From: JAGVSV01 sp050952845
GTDB taxonomy: Bacteria; Bacillota; Clostridia; Christensenellales; Aristaeellaceae
NCBI GenBank assembly: GCA_050952845.1
Contig: JBMNLP010000001.1
Coordinates: 868,001 to 932,000 of the forward strand
Direction of reading: 5' to 3'
Length of the DNA: 64,000 bases
The translations under genes and the position numbers were made by a program. This document shows positions 40,723-49,509 of the stretch, one piece after another (the first letter of the stretch is position 1; each line of letters opens with the position of its first letter). The notes beneath the pieces were generated by a model. The model ran no database searches. It saw nothing but the letters and a program-made list of their open reading frames with translations, and was not told where the DNA came from.

Positions 40723-43323
40723 TTAAAGATCAAAGTCATTCACAAAGGCGATATCAATCGTAAATCCAATCCTCTCGCTTACATTCGTTGTACCCTTTTC
40801 TACCACTGTCAGGTAGTAGTCGTCTGTCTTTTTGAATTCCACACTCTTAAGCGTAAACCTCTCCCTGAACACACGGTCAGCGCCGTTATTGCTTGTCTTG
40901 TCGGCGATGATGGTCTTTTTATCGCTGACGGCCTGCCCGGCGGCGTCGGCCATATAGATTTCATAGGCAGCCGCAGCGGTTTTTCCGCTGACCGGTTCTT
41001 TCTGATAGAAGTCGAGGGAGAAAATGCTGTTGGAAATTTTGCGGCTCTGGCTGATCAGCTGCAATTCCGCCTTCTTCACATCCACAAATTTTTTGGAGGT
41101 CGCCCTGATGTTCTTAAATTCGATGACAGGCACAACGCACTCCTGAAGCGAAATGCCTCCGTGGACATAGTTCATGCCGCCGCCCTGCTTCTTCATACGG
41201 ATATAATCAAGCGGGGTAAAGCCGCTATGGCTGCTGTTCAGGTGCGTTAAGGGGATTTTCAGCATGTGCTCCGCCGTACAGTCGCCGTCGGCAATCACAT
41301 ACCGGCGGTCCAGCTCGAGGATATTGCCGGACACAAAGCTCTTCTCCGCCTTATCGCTTTCTTCCAGCGGCTTGTAGGAATACAGGAAGCCGTGGTCGGA
41401 TGTAATCAGGATGTTCGTTCCGCTCAGGTCATTGGTAATCAGGCGCACCAGGTTCTTAATTTCAAGAATGGCCTGGTCACAGGCGTCAAACACCTGGTCT
41501 TCCGTTGTGGCCATATCGCCGACCGCGTCGATGGCGTTGTGGTAGATGTAGACCACGTTCGCACCGCTGACCTTCTCACGGCGCTCCGCCTGCTTCATCG
41601 CAATCAGGGCTTTATAGGTCAGGGCAACGTTGCCCGGGTTTGCCTTTTTTAATATCTTTTCTCTAGCAGCCGTACTGTCCGTTGCTTCGCCGTCGCACAG
41701 CACCTTGAGGTCATCCGTCAGCTGCAACTGGGTATGCGGCAAAAGGGCGGCCATGCCGAATTTGGTCGCCGAGGGGAACACCGACTGCACAGCGGAAATC
41801 TTTGCCCTGCCCTTGGTCTCCCTGAGCAGCTGGCCGGTTAATTCCACCGCCACCTCGTAGCGCAGCGCATCGGAAATAATCACATACGCCCTGCTGCCGG
41901 AAGACACTATCGGCTTTACATAGTTTCTGTAAAAATCCGCCTGCTGCGCGATTCCGGCAAGCGCGGAGCCTTTGGCAAGCTCGTCGCTTACCAGCTTCGT
42001 CCATTGACTGCCCAGCGTGGCCAGATACCAGTTCTTGTACAGCTTTTCCACATAGTCGGCCACGTTTTTATACAGGTCTTCCAGCACCGTGCTGGTCTCC
42101 TTCAGGCTCTTGCCGAAGGCCGCGTGGAACTGCCGGTAGAAGTGATCCATTTTACAGAAATCACCGGTGTATTCCTTAAAAAGTTTGGTGTAATCGGCAA
42201 TATGGAACCCGCCAATATTGGCCTGATAGAACTGCTGCATCTGGGCCACCTGAAGCAAGCCGTCATAGTAGTAGCGCACGCGCTTGTACCATTTAAGGGT
42301 TCTGCGCTTTTCAACGGCTGCCACCATGTCATCGGCTTTGATGATGTTGTCAGAAATCTCCGACATATATCTTCTGAGGATACATTCATTGATGCACGGG
42401 AAGCACTCGCTGCTTAAAAGCTCCGCCACCTCCAAATGATCAAAGCGTTGTTCAAGATGATGATGCTCTTCCACAGCACGGGCAATGTCGTACAGCTCGT
42501 CATCATCCTCGGAATGGGCCCATTCGTTGACAAGCTCATAGCAATGCTGCTGATGGGGCTCGGAAATCAGCTTCTCCAGCCCCTGCAGGCAGGCAGCGTC
42601 CATGGTAACGGACAGCGCCGTTAACAGGATATGGGAAGCCAAGGCAATCAGCGAGGCATTATCGTGATAGGTATAGCCTGTGTAACAGTTAATCAATTCC
42701 CACAACACTTTTTCATTGCCGAATTTTTTGATATTTGTGATGGTTTCGTTGTTTTCGATGTCCAGGCCGCCCATCAGCACGGCGCGGATGACGCCGGGGG
42801 CCGTGTTGGCGCTTGTTCCTGTTAAAACGGCCATGATGTCAATGTGCAATTGACCGACGTTTGAATAGTTGCTGTTTAAGGCCTTCAGCCTGGCCATGCG
42901 CTCCTTGTTTTCAAAAAACTTGGCGTAGGATTTTAAGGCCCTGCGCAAATGAGCGGTGGCGGGCATGTTCAGCTCCTGCATGCGGATGGACAGCAAGTCC
43001 GCACGGAACTCCTCGCTGTACAGCTCGATATCCAGCAGCCAGTTATCCCGAATATCCGGGTAGGAGAGCGGGTTATAGACCAGGTAATTGCTTTTTGTAT
43101 CCGTATCGGAGAGAAGCTGCTTCGCGGCAAAATTATTTGTCCCCGTCAGTTTCAGAATTTTCACGCCATCAAGGCGCATTTCATCAATCAGCTCTGCAAA
43201 CTCACCTTCCGGGTCTTGCCAGAAGATGATGCGGCGGTCGTAATTGTCCTGAAGCGGGGCCGCGAAGCGGTTTTTCAGCGTCTGTTCAATGTTCGCACCC
43301 ATGTTTGCCACTTTAGTCTTCAT
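40723..43323 (-). CDS. pglZ: BREX phosphatase-like protein PglZ
   Basis: An 866-residue PglZ, a core BREX protein of the alkaline phosphatase superfamily that binds PglX/BrxB-containing complexes. The metal-site blocks are VIISDALRYEVAVELTGQL (481-499) and LITSDHGFLYSY (639-650), and a C-terminal beta-rich part is VVEKGTTNVSERIGF. The N-terminal region has RIIFWQDPEGEFAELIDEM near residue 31, as is usual for the family. The start ATG overlaps the end of the upstream coiled-coil gene by 11 bases; ATG at 43302 is an alternative. The overlap with a non-canonical gene argues that both are made together. Confidence 0.93.
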   Translation of the reverse strand: MKTKVANMGANIEQTLKNRFAAPLQDNYDRRIIFWQDPEGEFAELIDEMRLDGVKILKLTGTNNFAAKQLLSDTDTKSNYLVYNPLSYPDIRDNWLLDIELYSEEFRADLLSIRMQELNMPATAHLRRALKSYAKFFENKERMARLKALNSNYSNVGQLHIDIMAVLTGTSANTAPGVIRAVLMGGLDIENNETITNIKKFGNEKVLWELINCYTGYTYHDNASLIALASHILLTALSVTMDAACLQGLEKLISEPHQQHCYELVNEWAHSEDDDELYDIARAVEEHHHLEQRFDHLEVAELLSSECFPCINECILRRYMSEISDNIIKADDMVAAVEKRRTLKWYKRVRYYYDGLLQVAQMQQFYQANIGGFHIADYTKLFKEYTGDFCKMDHFYRQFHAAFGKSLKETSTVLEDLYKNVADYVEKLYKNWYLATLGSQWTKLVSDELAKGSALAGIAQQADFYRNYVKPIVSSGSRAYVIISDALRYEVAVELTGQLLRETKGRAKISAVQSVFPSATKFGMAALLPHTQLQLTDDLKVLCDGEATDSTAAREKILKKANPGNVALTYKALIAMKQAERREKVSGANVVYIYHNAIDAVGDMATTEDQVFDACDQAILEIKNLVRLITNDLSGTNILITSDHGFLYSYKPLEESDKAEKSFVSGNILELDRRYVIADGDCTAEHMLKIPLTHLNSSHSGFTPLDYIRMKKQGGGMNYVHGGISLQECVVPVIEFKNIRATSKKFVDVKKAELQLISQSRKISNSIFSLDFYQKEPVSGKTAAAAYEIYMADAAGQAVSDKKTIIADKTSNNGADRVFRERFTLKSVEFKKTDDYYLTVVEKGTTNVSERIGFTIDIAFVNDFDL

Positions 43324-45346
43324 ATCCTCTCTGTTCGCAGTATCGCACCACTTGCTCCGCGCATTTATTCACCCCGGGGAAAACAAAATAGCGAATTTGT
43401 TTCTCCAATCCTTTCAGGGCGCTCATGATTTTATAGTAGTGTTTGTGAGAAATGCTGTTTGTTTGAATCCAGATCGTATCCGCACCGCGAATCAAGTCTG
43501 TATTCGGCATCGTTTCAGCGGATATAAAAACCATATTGGGCAGCTTGGCCTTCATTTCGTTGATCCACGCGGCCTGCCCTCCGAACGACAGGTTTTTTAT
43601 GCTTGAATAATACGGATATTGTATGGTCTTGTCCTCAGGTTCATCGGCCTGTGCTTGGTCAGACAGGAATACTTTTTCCCGAAGGTCGTTCAGCTCCTTT
43701 TGCTGCTGCTTTACCGTTAAAGTAAACTGCTCAATCTGTTTTTTTTGCTCGTTTTTCAACGCCTGGTTCTCGCGGATGATCGACATCAGCCGGGCGTTTT
43801 TCTGGCGCAGCTGATTATTTTCCTTTTGAATCAGCTCCAAGCTGTCAGGCGTATCTTCGGCTGTTTCCTCGGCTGCCTGTTCATCGCCCGGCGCATCATC
43901 CCGGTTGATTTCCTGCAACAGCCTGTATTCATCCAGGCCCATGGCGCGCAACCCGCCGGCAGAAAGCGAATGCACCAACAGCGCACACAGCTCTTTTTCG
44001 CGTGCGGTCAAATCCTCAAAGCGTTCAAGAAATGTGTTCAGCGAGGAAATGTCGGGAACAACCCTTGGGAAAAGAGAACCAGTATAGGAAAACAGAAGTT
44101 GGCTTAAATTGGTGGCAAGGCCGCGCTGCACCGGCTCATCGGATGCGTCTGTCATATCCTGCCAGCGGTAGCCGCTGTAATTGTGTTCATACAAAACGGT
44201 GTTCAGACCAGAAAGCACCAATGGGTTATTCGCATTCCACTCGCCAGTCACATAGGGCAACTGATCAACCATGGTATATGCCACAGATATGCTGCCGTAA
44301 TAATACCAGGGAATATCGCTGTCCGTATCCAATAAATAAAGCAGCGCGAACGCGCTTTCAAACGGGTCCTCCACGCGAAAACGGATGATTTCGTTTGCCA
44401 GTTCCTCCGGTATGATATGTTTTAACCGGCGCGTTGTTTTTTCCCGGTCATTCACCAGAGAAAAATCGGTGAATGTAATATCTTTCAGCGCTTCGATTTG
44501 CCGGCTCAGCGCTTCCATGCGTGATGGAGGCACGCTTAGAAAATCTAAAATGTTTGATGGGGAAACCGTTTCCTGTTTAACCAGCAGGGGCGATGCCTGC
44601 TTTGGCGCAAGCATATTTGGCGCTTGGCCTCTCAGTTCCATCAGCTCATCCATGAGGGCGAACATACGGTCCTCAATCATATGCATCGCAGTAAAGCTGA
44701 GGCGGTAAAAAGTCCATACGTCGTTCTCATACCGTGTAACGGCATCCCTGATGGCTTCCGGGTCCAGAAGCCCAATCACTTGTTCATAGGCTTCTCTGTT
44801 CTCTTTGGAAGCGCCGTCCTGATCCGGCGTTTTAGCATCCCATTGCAAGGCACCCCATTTTGAGTTGGGCAGCGCTTTAGACGTATTGCGCTGCCGGATC
44901 AGCCGCATGACGGCGTGGATCAACTGCTCATCATACATCGGGTGGTTGATGGGGAGAACGACCATTTCAGGCCCCGGTTCATCAGGCAAATACGGGTAAA
45001 TCTGTTCTGTTTTTCCGCGCAGCGTCAGCTGATCCAGTATCCAGATGGCAGCGGCCAGGGTAGTGGCGTTCATCCAGTCGATGGTATCGTTGTATCCGCC
45101 TCGCATAATTAAAATATTGCTGTAGGCGAAACCGCGCTCAATCTGCTCCTGGCTGCCTGTATCTTTTAGCTGCTCTTTCGCCCGAAGAATGCCACGAAGG
45201 GTAGCATCCCGCCTTTTCTTGTAGCGGACCGGCGTAAAATCGTAATGCTCCTGCTGTTTGCCAACGTGTTTTTTCATAAGCTCGCCATATTGATCAAACA
45301 TGCGGGCATACGCATCCTTACGCTTTTGAATACCGGCTTTCTTCAT
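43313..45346 (-). CDS. Coiled-coil protein with DUF2325-like C-terminus, inside the BREX operon
   Basis: A 677-residue protein that I do not recognise over most of its length. Residues 1-470 look globular and mostly helical. About 485-500 is an acidic linker (DDAPGDEQAAEETAED). About 502-561 is a heptad-like coiled coil (LIQKENNQLRQKNARLMSII and onward). Residues 586-672 resemble DUF2325: FGGQAAWINEMKAKLPNMVF, then GADTIWIQTNSISHKHYYKIMSAL. DUF2325 proteins are small Rossmann-like folds of unknown function. The gene lies 27 bases after pglX and overlaps pglZ by 11 bases, so it belongs to the operon. It is absent from the canonical BREX gene set and may be an accessory or regulatory subunit. 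Confidence 0.82.
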   Translation of the reverse strand: MKKAGIQKRKDAYARMFDQYGELMKKHVGKQQEHYDFTPVRYKKRRDATLRGILRAKEQLKDTGSQEQIERGFAYSNILIMRGGYNDTIDWMNATTLAAAIWILDQLTLRGKTEQIYPYLPDEPGPEMVVLPINHPMYDEQLIHAVMRLIRQRNTSKALPNSKWGALQWDAKTPDQDGASKENREAYEQVIGLLDPEAIRDAVTRYENDVWTFYRLSFTAMHMIEDRMFALMDELMELRGQAPNMLAPKQASPLLVKQETVSPSNILDFLSVPPSRMEALSRQIEALKDITFTDFSLVNDREKTTRRLKHIIPEELANEIIRFRVEDPFESAFALLYLLDTDSDIPWYYYGSISVAYTMVDQLPYVTGEWNANNPLVLSGLNTVLYEHNYSGYRWQDMTDASDEPVQRGLATNLSQLLFSYTGSLFPRVVPDISSLNTFLERFEDLTAREKELCALLVHSLSAGGLRAMGLDEYRLLQEINRDDAPGDEQAAEETAEDTPDSLELIQKENNQLRQKNARLMSIIRENQALKNEQKKQIEQFTLTVKQQQKELNDLREKVFLSDQAQADEPEDKTIQYPYYSSIKNLSFGGQAAWINEMKAKLPNMVFISAETMPNTDLIRGADTIWIQTNSISHKHYYKIMSALKGLEKQIRYFVFPGVNKCAEQVVRYCEQRGYED

Positions 45347-45373
45347 CTTTTGTCACCTCCATCCGAATCGCGG

Positions 45374-48300
45374 TTAAATCTTTGCCAAAACATCCTTAAA
45401 CTTGGCGTAGTTCACCTTGACGCCGTCATCCAGATCAATGGCAATCATCTGGTCGGCCAGGTGGTGGATTTGCTCTTCATACTTCTGGGTTTCAAGCGCC
45501 TGATCCTTCAGCTTGCCAATCTGCTTGTTCAGCTTCACCCTTTCAGAAGGCGCGGCGGTCTGGGCGCTTAATTCCAGCATCTTCAGCTGGGTGCGGTAGC
45601 GCTCCTGCTGCTCGTGCACATAGTCTGTGCGCATCCGGGCAAGCAAATCCGGCTGATATCGGTGCATGTAGATCAGCGCCTTGAAGCCATTCTGCTTTCC
45701 GCTGTCGAACAGCCAGTAGATCGGGCGTTTCTGGTAAGTTTTCAGGTGATCGGCGTAAAAATCTTTAAGAAAGTAATTGCGGATTACCTCCCGCGGCGTT
45801 CCGCTGCCGCCCAGCGCCCCGGCGATAAAGCGCAGGTTCTCCTCCAAGGTTTCTTTGCCGTACACCTTGCGCACAAACGCTACCAGACGGTTTACCGCGT
45901 CGTCCTGAAAGTATTCATCATCGCTGATGGGGAGAATCCCGTCCCTGTCCGGCAGGAACAGCCCTTCTTTGGGGTCATACCAGTCACAGTCCCGCGCCCC
46001 TTCCAAAATCCGCTGATGGATTGCTTCCTCATCCCATTCCCCGCCCGCGTATAACAGCCCATCCACATAGGGGGAGTAGCGCCCCAGCATGCAGCCGACG
46101 GCATAGCTGATGAGGGTAATGATGGCATCCTTCTTACTCAGCACATAGCGCATTTTCCGCTCTTCTTCATTGGGCTCATCAATGATGCGGTACACGGTGA
46201 CATCCTTGTCCTCCACCTCGGGCGTCAGCTCATCCTGCAAGCCGTAGATATCAATAAAGATGCGGTTGAGTTCTTCTTCGTTGTACTTAAGCTGTTTAAA
46301 CCTTTTTTCACATTCAATATACCAAGCTGTATAAGCATGCTCAAGTGTCCCCGAACTCGAAATCTCCTCACAGATTGTACCATCACTCATATAGATAATA
46401 TGTTTTTTTAAACTGTTTAGTTTTAATCTGAGCAAAGGGTGACGCTCGAAGTCCCAAGAGGTTTCAAAAGCGTCCCAGTCTATCTTTGAATTATCAACGC
46501 AGTTGTTTGCAATTTTTTCTATCATTTCCGACTTATTAATGTCATTGATATATGGAATCGAACCAACATCGTCGATTGTTAGATTTACTGTAGTATTGAA
46601 TTTGCGGAGCAATGTTTGAGCAAGTTTTGTATTTAAAAGTGCTAGCAAATAATACTCCGTATTACGTGTTTCTGTGAAAACTGTTGGAGCAGCGCAATTA
46701 AAAGTAATTCCTTCTGGTAATAAACGAAAGGAATTATTTTGACCGCTTATAAGTGACCAGGTTATTCCTTCCTTGTACCATAAATACTCTGGCGTGATTC
46801 TTGCAACACGATCTGAACGATAAAAGTCTCGTGCTTTATTACTCCAGTCAATAACATATTCTAAATTTCCATACCATTTTCTATATCCACCGCCTTTGGC
46901 ATGAATACACCATTTTTTACTTATTCCAATATCTTCCGTACTAACTTCCCAAATTGCTCGTAGGTACTTATCGTTATTACCTGTTTTTGTCTGTCCATCA
47001 CTATTTATTATAGAATACACGTTTTCGGTTGTACTTATCATCTCAATCATTTTATCAGAAAAAGAAGCATCAATTATTGAATTTGGTAATTGTGCAAATT
47101 TACAAATCTCCCTGTTCTGTGTTTTCTTGTCTTTTAGCTTTTCATATTGTAATACTATCTGATTTTCATCAAAGCCACTTAAATCAAAGAATATCGCTGA
47201 CTGTCTTTGTGGTCCAAGAACAAACGATGTTACTACTACACCTGCGCCATCAAATGCTTCAGAAGACAACAATAGCATATTTGTTAAGGCTCTTTGTTTA
47301 ATAAGATATTCTCTGATCTTCTTATATGAATTGATAGTTAGCCAAGTATTTGGGGTCATCATTCCAACGAATCCTATCGTTGTTTTCATTTCGTAGCACC
47401 TAATGATAAAAGCAGCATAGGTATCTGTTTTTCCTTTATCATAGTTAGCATGAAGAAACCCTCTAAGGGAATCATTGAGTAATCTAGCTCCCATAAATGG
47501 TGGGTTAGTAATTACTGCATCGTATTTTTGAGTCATCACATATGATTGTTTTACTAATGGCAACAGTTGTATAGTTGCCATTACTTGGTAATGTGCTTGG
47601 AACAAGTCTTCTGCAGTGCTTCTGCTAATTATGTTTATTCTGTTAGTAATGCTAGAATAATCGATTTGTGCAGGAACAAGCAAAGAACCAAATTCCTTTG
47701 CATCTTGGAATGTTTTACGAAGAATTTCAAGATCTTCTCTTATTGACATACTCGTATCAGAAACATATGCAATGAAATCATCAGTCATAAAAGTGGAGTC
47801 TATCAAAGGAAATACATTCGGCTCAATATCGATATTCAAGATGCGACGGTTGTATTTACGGGCCTTCATCATGACCGCAAAGTATGCTAACTGACCTGCA
47901 CGGTCATCAATATCAAGACCATATAAATTGTTTTCAACAATTGACTTTGCGGCATCGCGCTCCGACCAACCAACAGAAGTATATATCTGCATCAGGACAT
48001 CGAAGGCATATACAAGGATATGGCCGGAGCCCATGCATGGGTCAATCACCTTTATCTCTTCGGGTTTAATAGAGGCATATTCGGTTCGCGCTTTTTTAAG
48101 TTGTTGCTCATTTTCGGATTCCTGATCAACCCTTTCAAGATAATATCTCCATTGGGATTTGTCAAAATCTCTGTGCCCTTCATACCACAGACGACCAAGC
48201 GAGTTTTCAACCATGTATCGAACTATCCAATCAGGAGTAAAAACCTGAGTTGCTGCCGGTATTTGTTCTTTCCGTATTTTGACTATGCCCTGCACTCTAT

Positions 48301-48955
48301 CTATTTCATCTCTTATGTCATTATTGTAGTATTGGTACAGCCAGCCGATGATCTGCACCTGATCCAGCCAATCCTCCTCCGGTATATCCGTCACCAGACG
48401 CTCCAGCACGCTGCCCGGACGCAGGAGGCCAGAGGGGAAAAGCAGCTCTGTCCAGTTTTCGATTTTTTCAAACATCAGGGGCAGGCTGGCGCTGAGGGCA
48501 TTGCACTGGGTGATGAGCAGATATTTATACAGCTCTTCATTGGCCTGCGCCTCTAAAAGCGCCACCACTTGTTTTCTGTCCAGTCCCTCTAGGTCTACAG
48601 ACAAGGCCTGCTTTAGTATTTCCGGCTTGAAAGCGCCGGTTTCGTCCGTGAAAACGCGGATTTTAGAGGGAAGATAGCCGTTGACCTCCATAAACCGCAG
48701 CGCGATCAAGCGGTTGAACCAGGTGTAGGCCGCTTCCTCCATCACCTGGGCGAAACCCTTTTGCTGAATCTGCACAATCAACTGCTGGCGCTGTATTTTC
48801 TCTTCTGCTGACAGCACGCGCCCGGCGATCACATCGGCATGGGGCTTGTTTTCGCTCCTCTCTGTGATGCCATATTCAAAGGCCCGCTGCCTGGCGGCCT
48901 CCATCAATTGCACCCGCGCCCAGATCGCGAAGTTTTTGATTGCGGTTTTGTTCAT
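45374..48955 (-). CDS. pglX: BREX adenine-specific DNA methyltransferase PglX
   Basis: About 1193 residues. It methylates the host at the N6 of adenine in a non-palindromic site, marking self DNA and enabling phage exclusion. SAM-binding motif I is VIDPCMGSGHILVYAFDVL (residues 304-312 region). The catalytic motif IV is YDAVITNPPFMGARLL (NPPF about 484-487). The target-recognition part is in the middle to C-terminal half, and the C-terminus ends in a coiled coil. ATG 48955, with GAGG seven bases upstream, is preferred to GTG 48967. Base composition is uneven. Roughly 46.3-48.3 kb is AT-rich while both ends of the gene are GC-rich, which suggests replacement of the methylase/recognition module by recombination. 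Confidence 0.95.
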   Translation of the reverse strand: MNKTAIKNFAIWARVQLMEAARQRAFEYGITERSENKPHADVIAGRVLSAEEKIQRQQLIVQIQQKGFAQVMEEAAYTWFNRLIALRFMEVNGYLPSKIRVFTDETGAFKPEILKQALSVDLEGLDRKQVVALLEAQANEELYKYLLITQCNALSASLPLMFEKIENWTELLFPSGLLRPGSVLERLVTDIPEEDWLDQVQIIGWLYQYYNNDIRDEIDRVQGIVKIRKEQIPAATQVFTPDWIVRYMVENSLGRLWYEGHRDFDKSQWRYYLERVDQESENEQQLKKARTEYASIKPEEIKVIDPCMGSGHILVYAFDVLMQIYTSVGWSERDAAKSIVENNLYGLDIDDRAGQLAYFAVMMKARKYNRRILNIDIEPNVFPLIDSTFMTDDFIAYVSDTSMSIREDLEILRKTFQDAKEFGSLLVPAQIDYSSITNRINIISRSTAEDLFQAHYQVMATIQLLPLVKQSYVMTQKYDAVITNPPFMGARLLNDSLRGFLHANYDKGKTDTYAAFIIRCYEMKTTIGFVGMMTPNTWLTINSYKKIREYLIKQRALTNMLLLSSEAFDGAGVVVTSFVLGPQRQSAIFFDLSGFDENQIVLQYEKLKDKKTQNREICKFAQLPNSIIDASFSDKMIEMISTTENVYSIINSDGQTKTGNNDKYLRAIWEVSTEDIGISKKWCIHAKGGGYRKWYGNLEYVIDWSNKARDFYRSDRVARITPEYLWYKEGITWSLISGQNNSFRLLPEGITFNCAAPTVFTETRNTEYYLLALLNTKLAQTLLRKFNTTVNLTIDDVGSIPYINDINKSEMIEKIANNCVDNSKIDWDAFETSWDFERHPLLRLKLNSLKKHIIYMSDGTICEEISSSGTLEHAYTAWYIECEKRFKQLKYNEEELNRIFIDIYGLQDELTPEVEDKDVTVYRIIDEPNEEERKMRYVLSKKDAIITLISYAVGCMLGRYSPYVDGLLYAGGEWDEEAIHQRILEGARDCDWYDPKEGLFLPDRDGILPISDDEYFQDDAVNRLVAFVRKVYGKETLEENLRFIAGALGGSGTPREVIRNYFLKDFYADHLKTYQKRPIYWLFDSGKQNGFKALIYMHRYQPDLLARMRTDYVHEQQERYRTQLKMLELSAQTAAPSERVKLNKQIGKLKDQALETQKYEEQIHHLADQMIAIDLDDGVKVNYAKFKDVLAKI

Positions 48956-48987
48956 AACATTCCTCACTCCTGGTTAAAAAATCAAGG

Positions 48988-49497
48988 TTACTTTGTCCCC
49001 ATATCTTTTCTCATTAGCGAAACCAACTGCTTTATCGTATTCTCAACATAACATGCTTCCAACAAGTGATCCTCTTGGTATGATTCTTTCTCACGCTCAA
49101 AGTCAAGCTCAGTTGCACTGCCATTTTCTTTTCTGGACAATTTTGTCATTTCATACTTTTCACCGCTAAATAGTTCCCAGTAAGTACTTGCGGTATCTCT
49201 TAATTGGTCAAAAAAAGGATCAAACATATCCAACACATCTTGAGATGCAAATAATTTCAATCTCGTTCTCAAATCTGATATGGGCTTCAAAAATTTACTA
49301 TTATTGTATATAAGATACGGATTGTCTTTAAGGGTAAACAACAAATCGAATAATTCAATATAGGCGGTTTCTCGTTTTGCGTATATTGCTTTCTTAACTT
49401 CTTGCTTAATGGTTAATCTTGATGTTATCATAGCCGTAATAATGGCTACAATAAGAGAAACAACGCTACTAATCAAAACCGTCAATCCTTCGTTCAT
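48988..49497 (-). CDS. Small membrane-anchored protein between brxC and pglX
   Basis: A 169-residue protein with one N-terminal membrane helix (LTVLISSVVSLIVAIITAMI, residues 5-24) and a charged helical cytoplasmic part (RLTIKQEVKKAIYAKRETAYIELFDLLF and onward). The layout resembles small one-helix proteins often seen in defence islands. It has a good GGAG site, lies 12 bases after brxC, and stops 32 bases before pglX, so it is in the operon. It is AT-rich compared with brxC and with the pglX 5' end, which suggests separate acquisition. It is not a canonical BREX gene. A role in sensing or membrane attachment is only a guess. Confidence 0.75.
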   Translation of the reverse strand: MNEGLTVLISSVVSLIVAIITAMITSRLTIKQEVKKAIYAKRETAYIELFDLLFTLKDNPYLIYNNSKFLKPISDLRTRLKLFASQDVLDMFDPFFDQLRDTASTYWELFSGEKYEMTKLSRKENGSATELDFEREKESYQEDHLLEACYVENTIKQLVSLMRKDMGTK

Positions 49498-49509
49498 GGT
49501 GAAATCTCC

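Noticed and set aside
40141..41250. Plus-strand frame antisense to brxL and pglZ
   Set aside because: It covers the junction of two strong genes on the other strand; no motif or ribosome-binding site.
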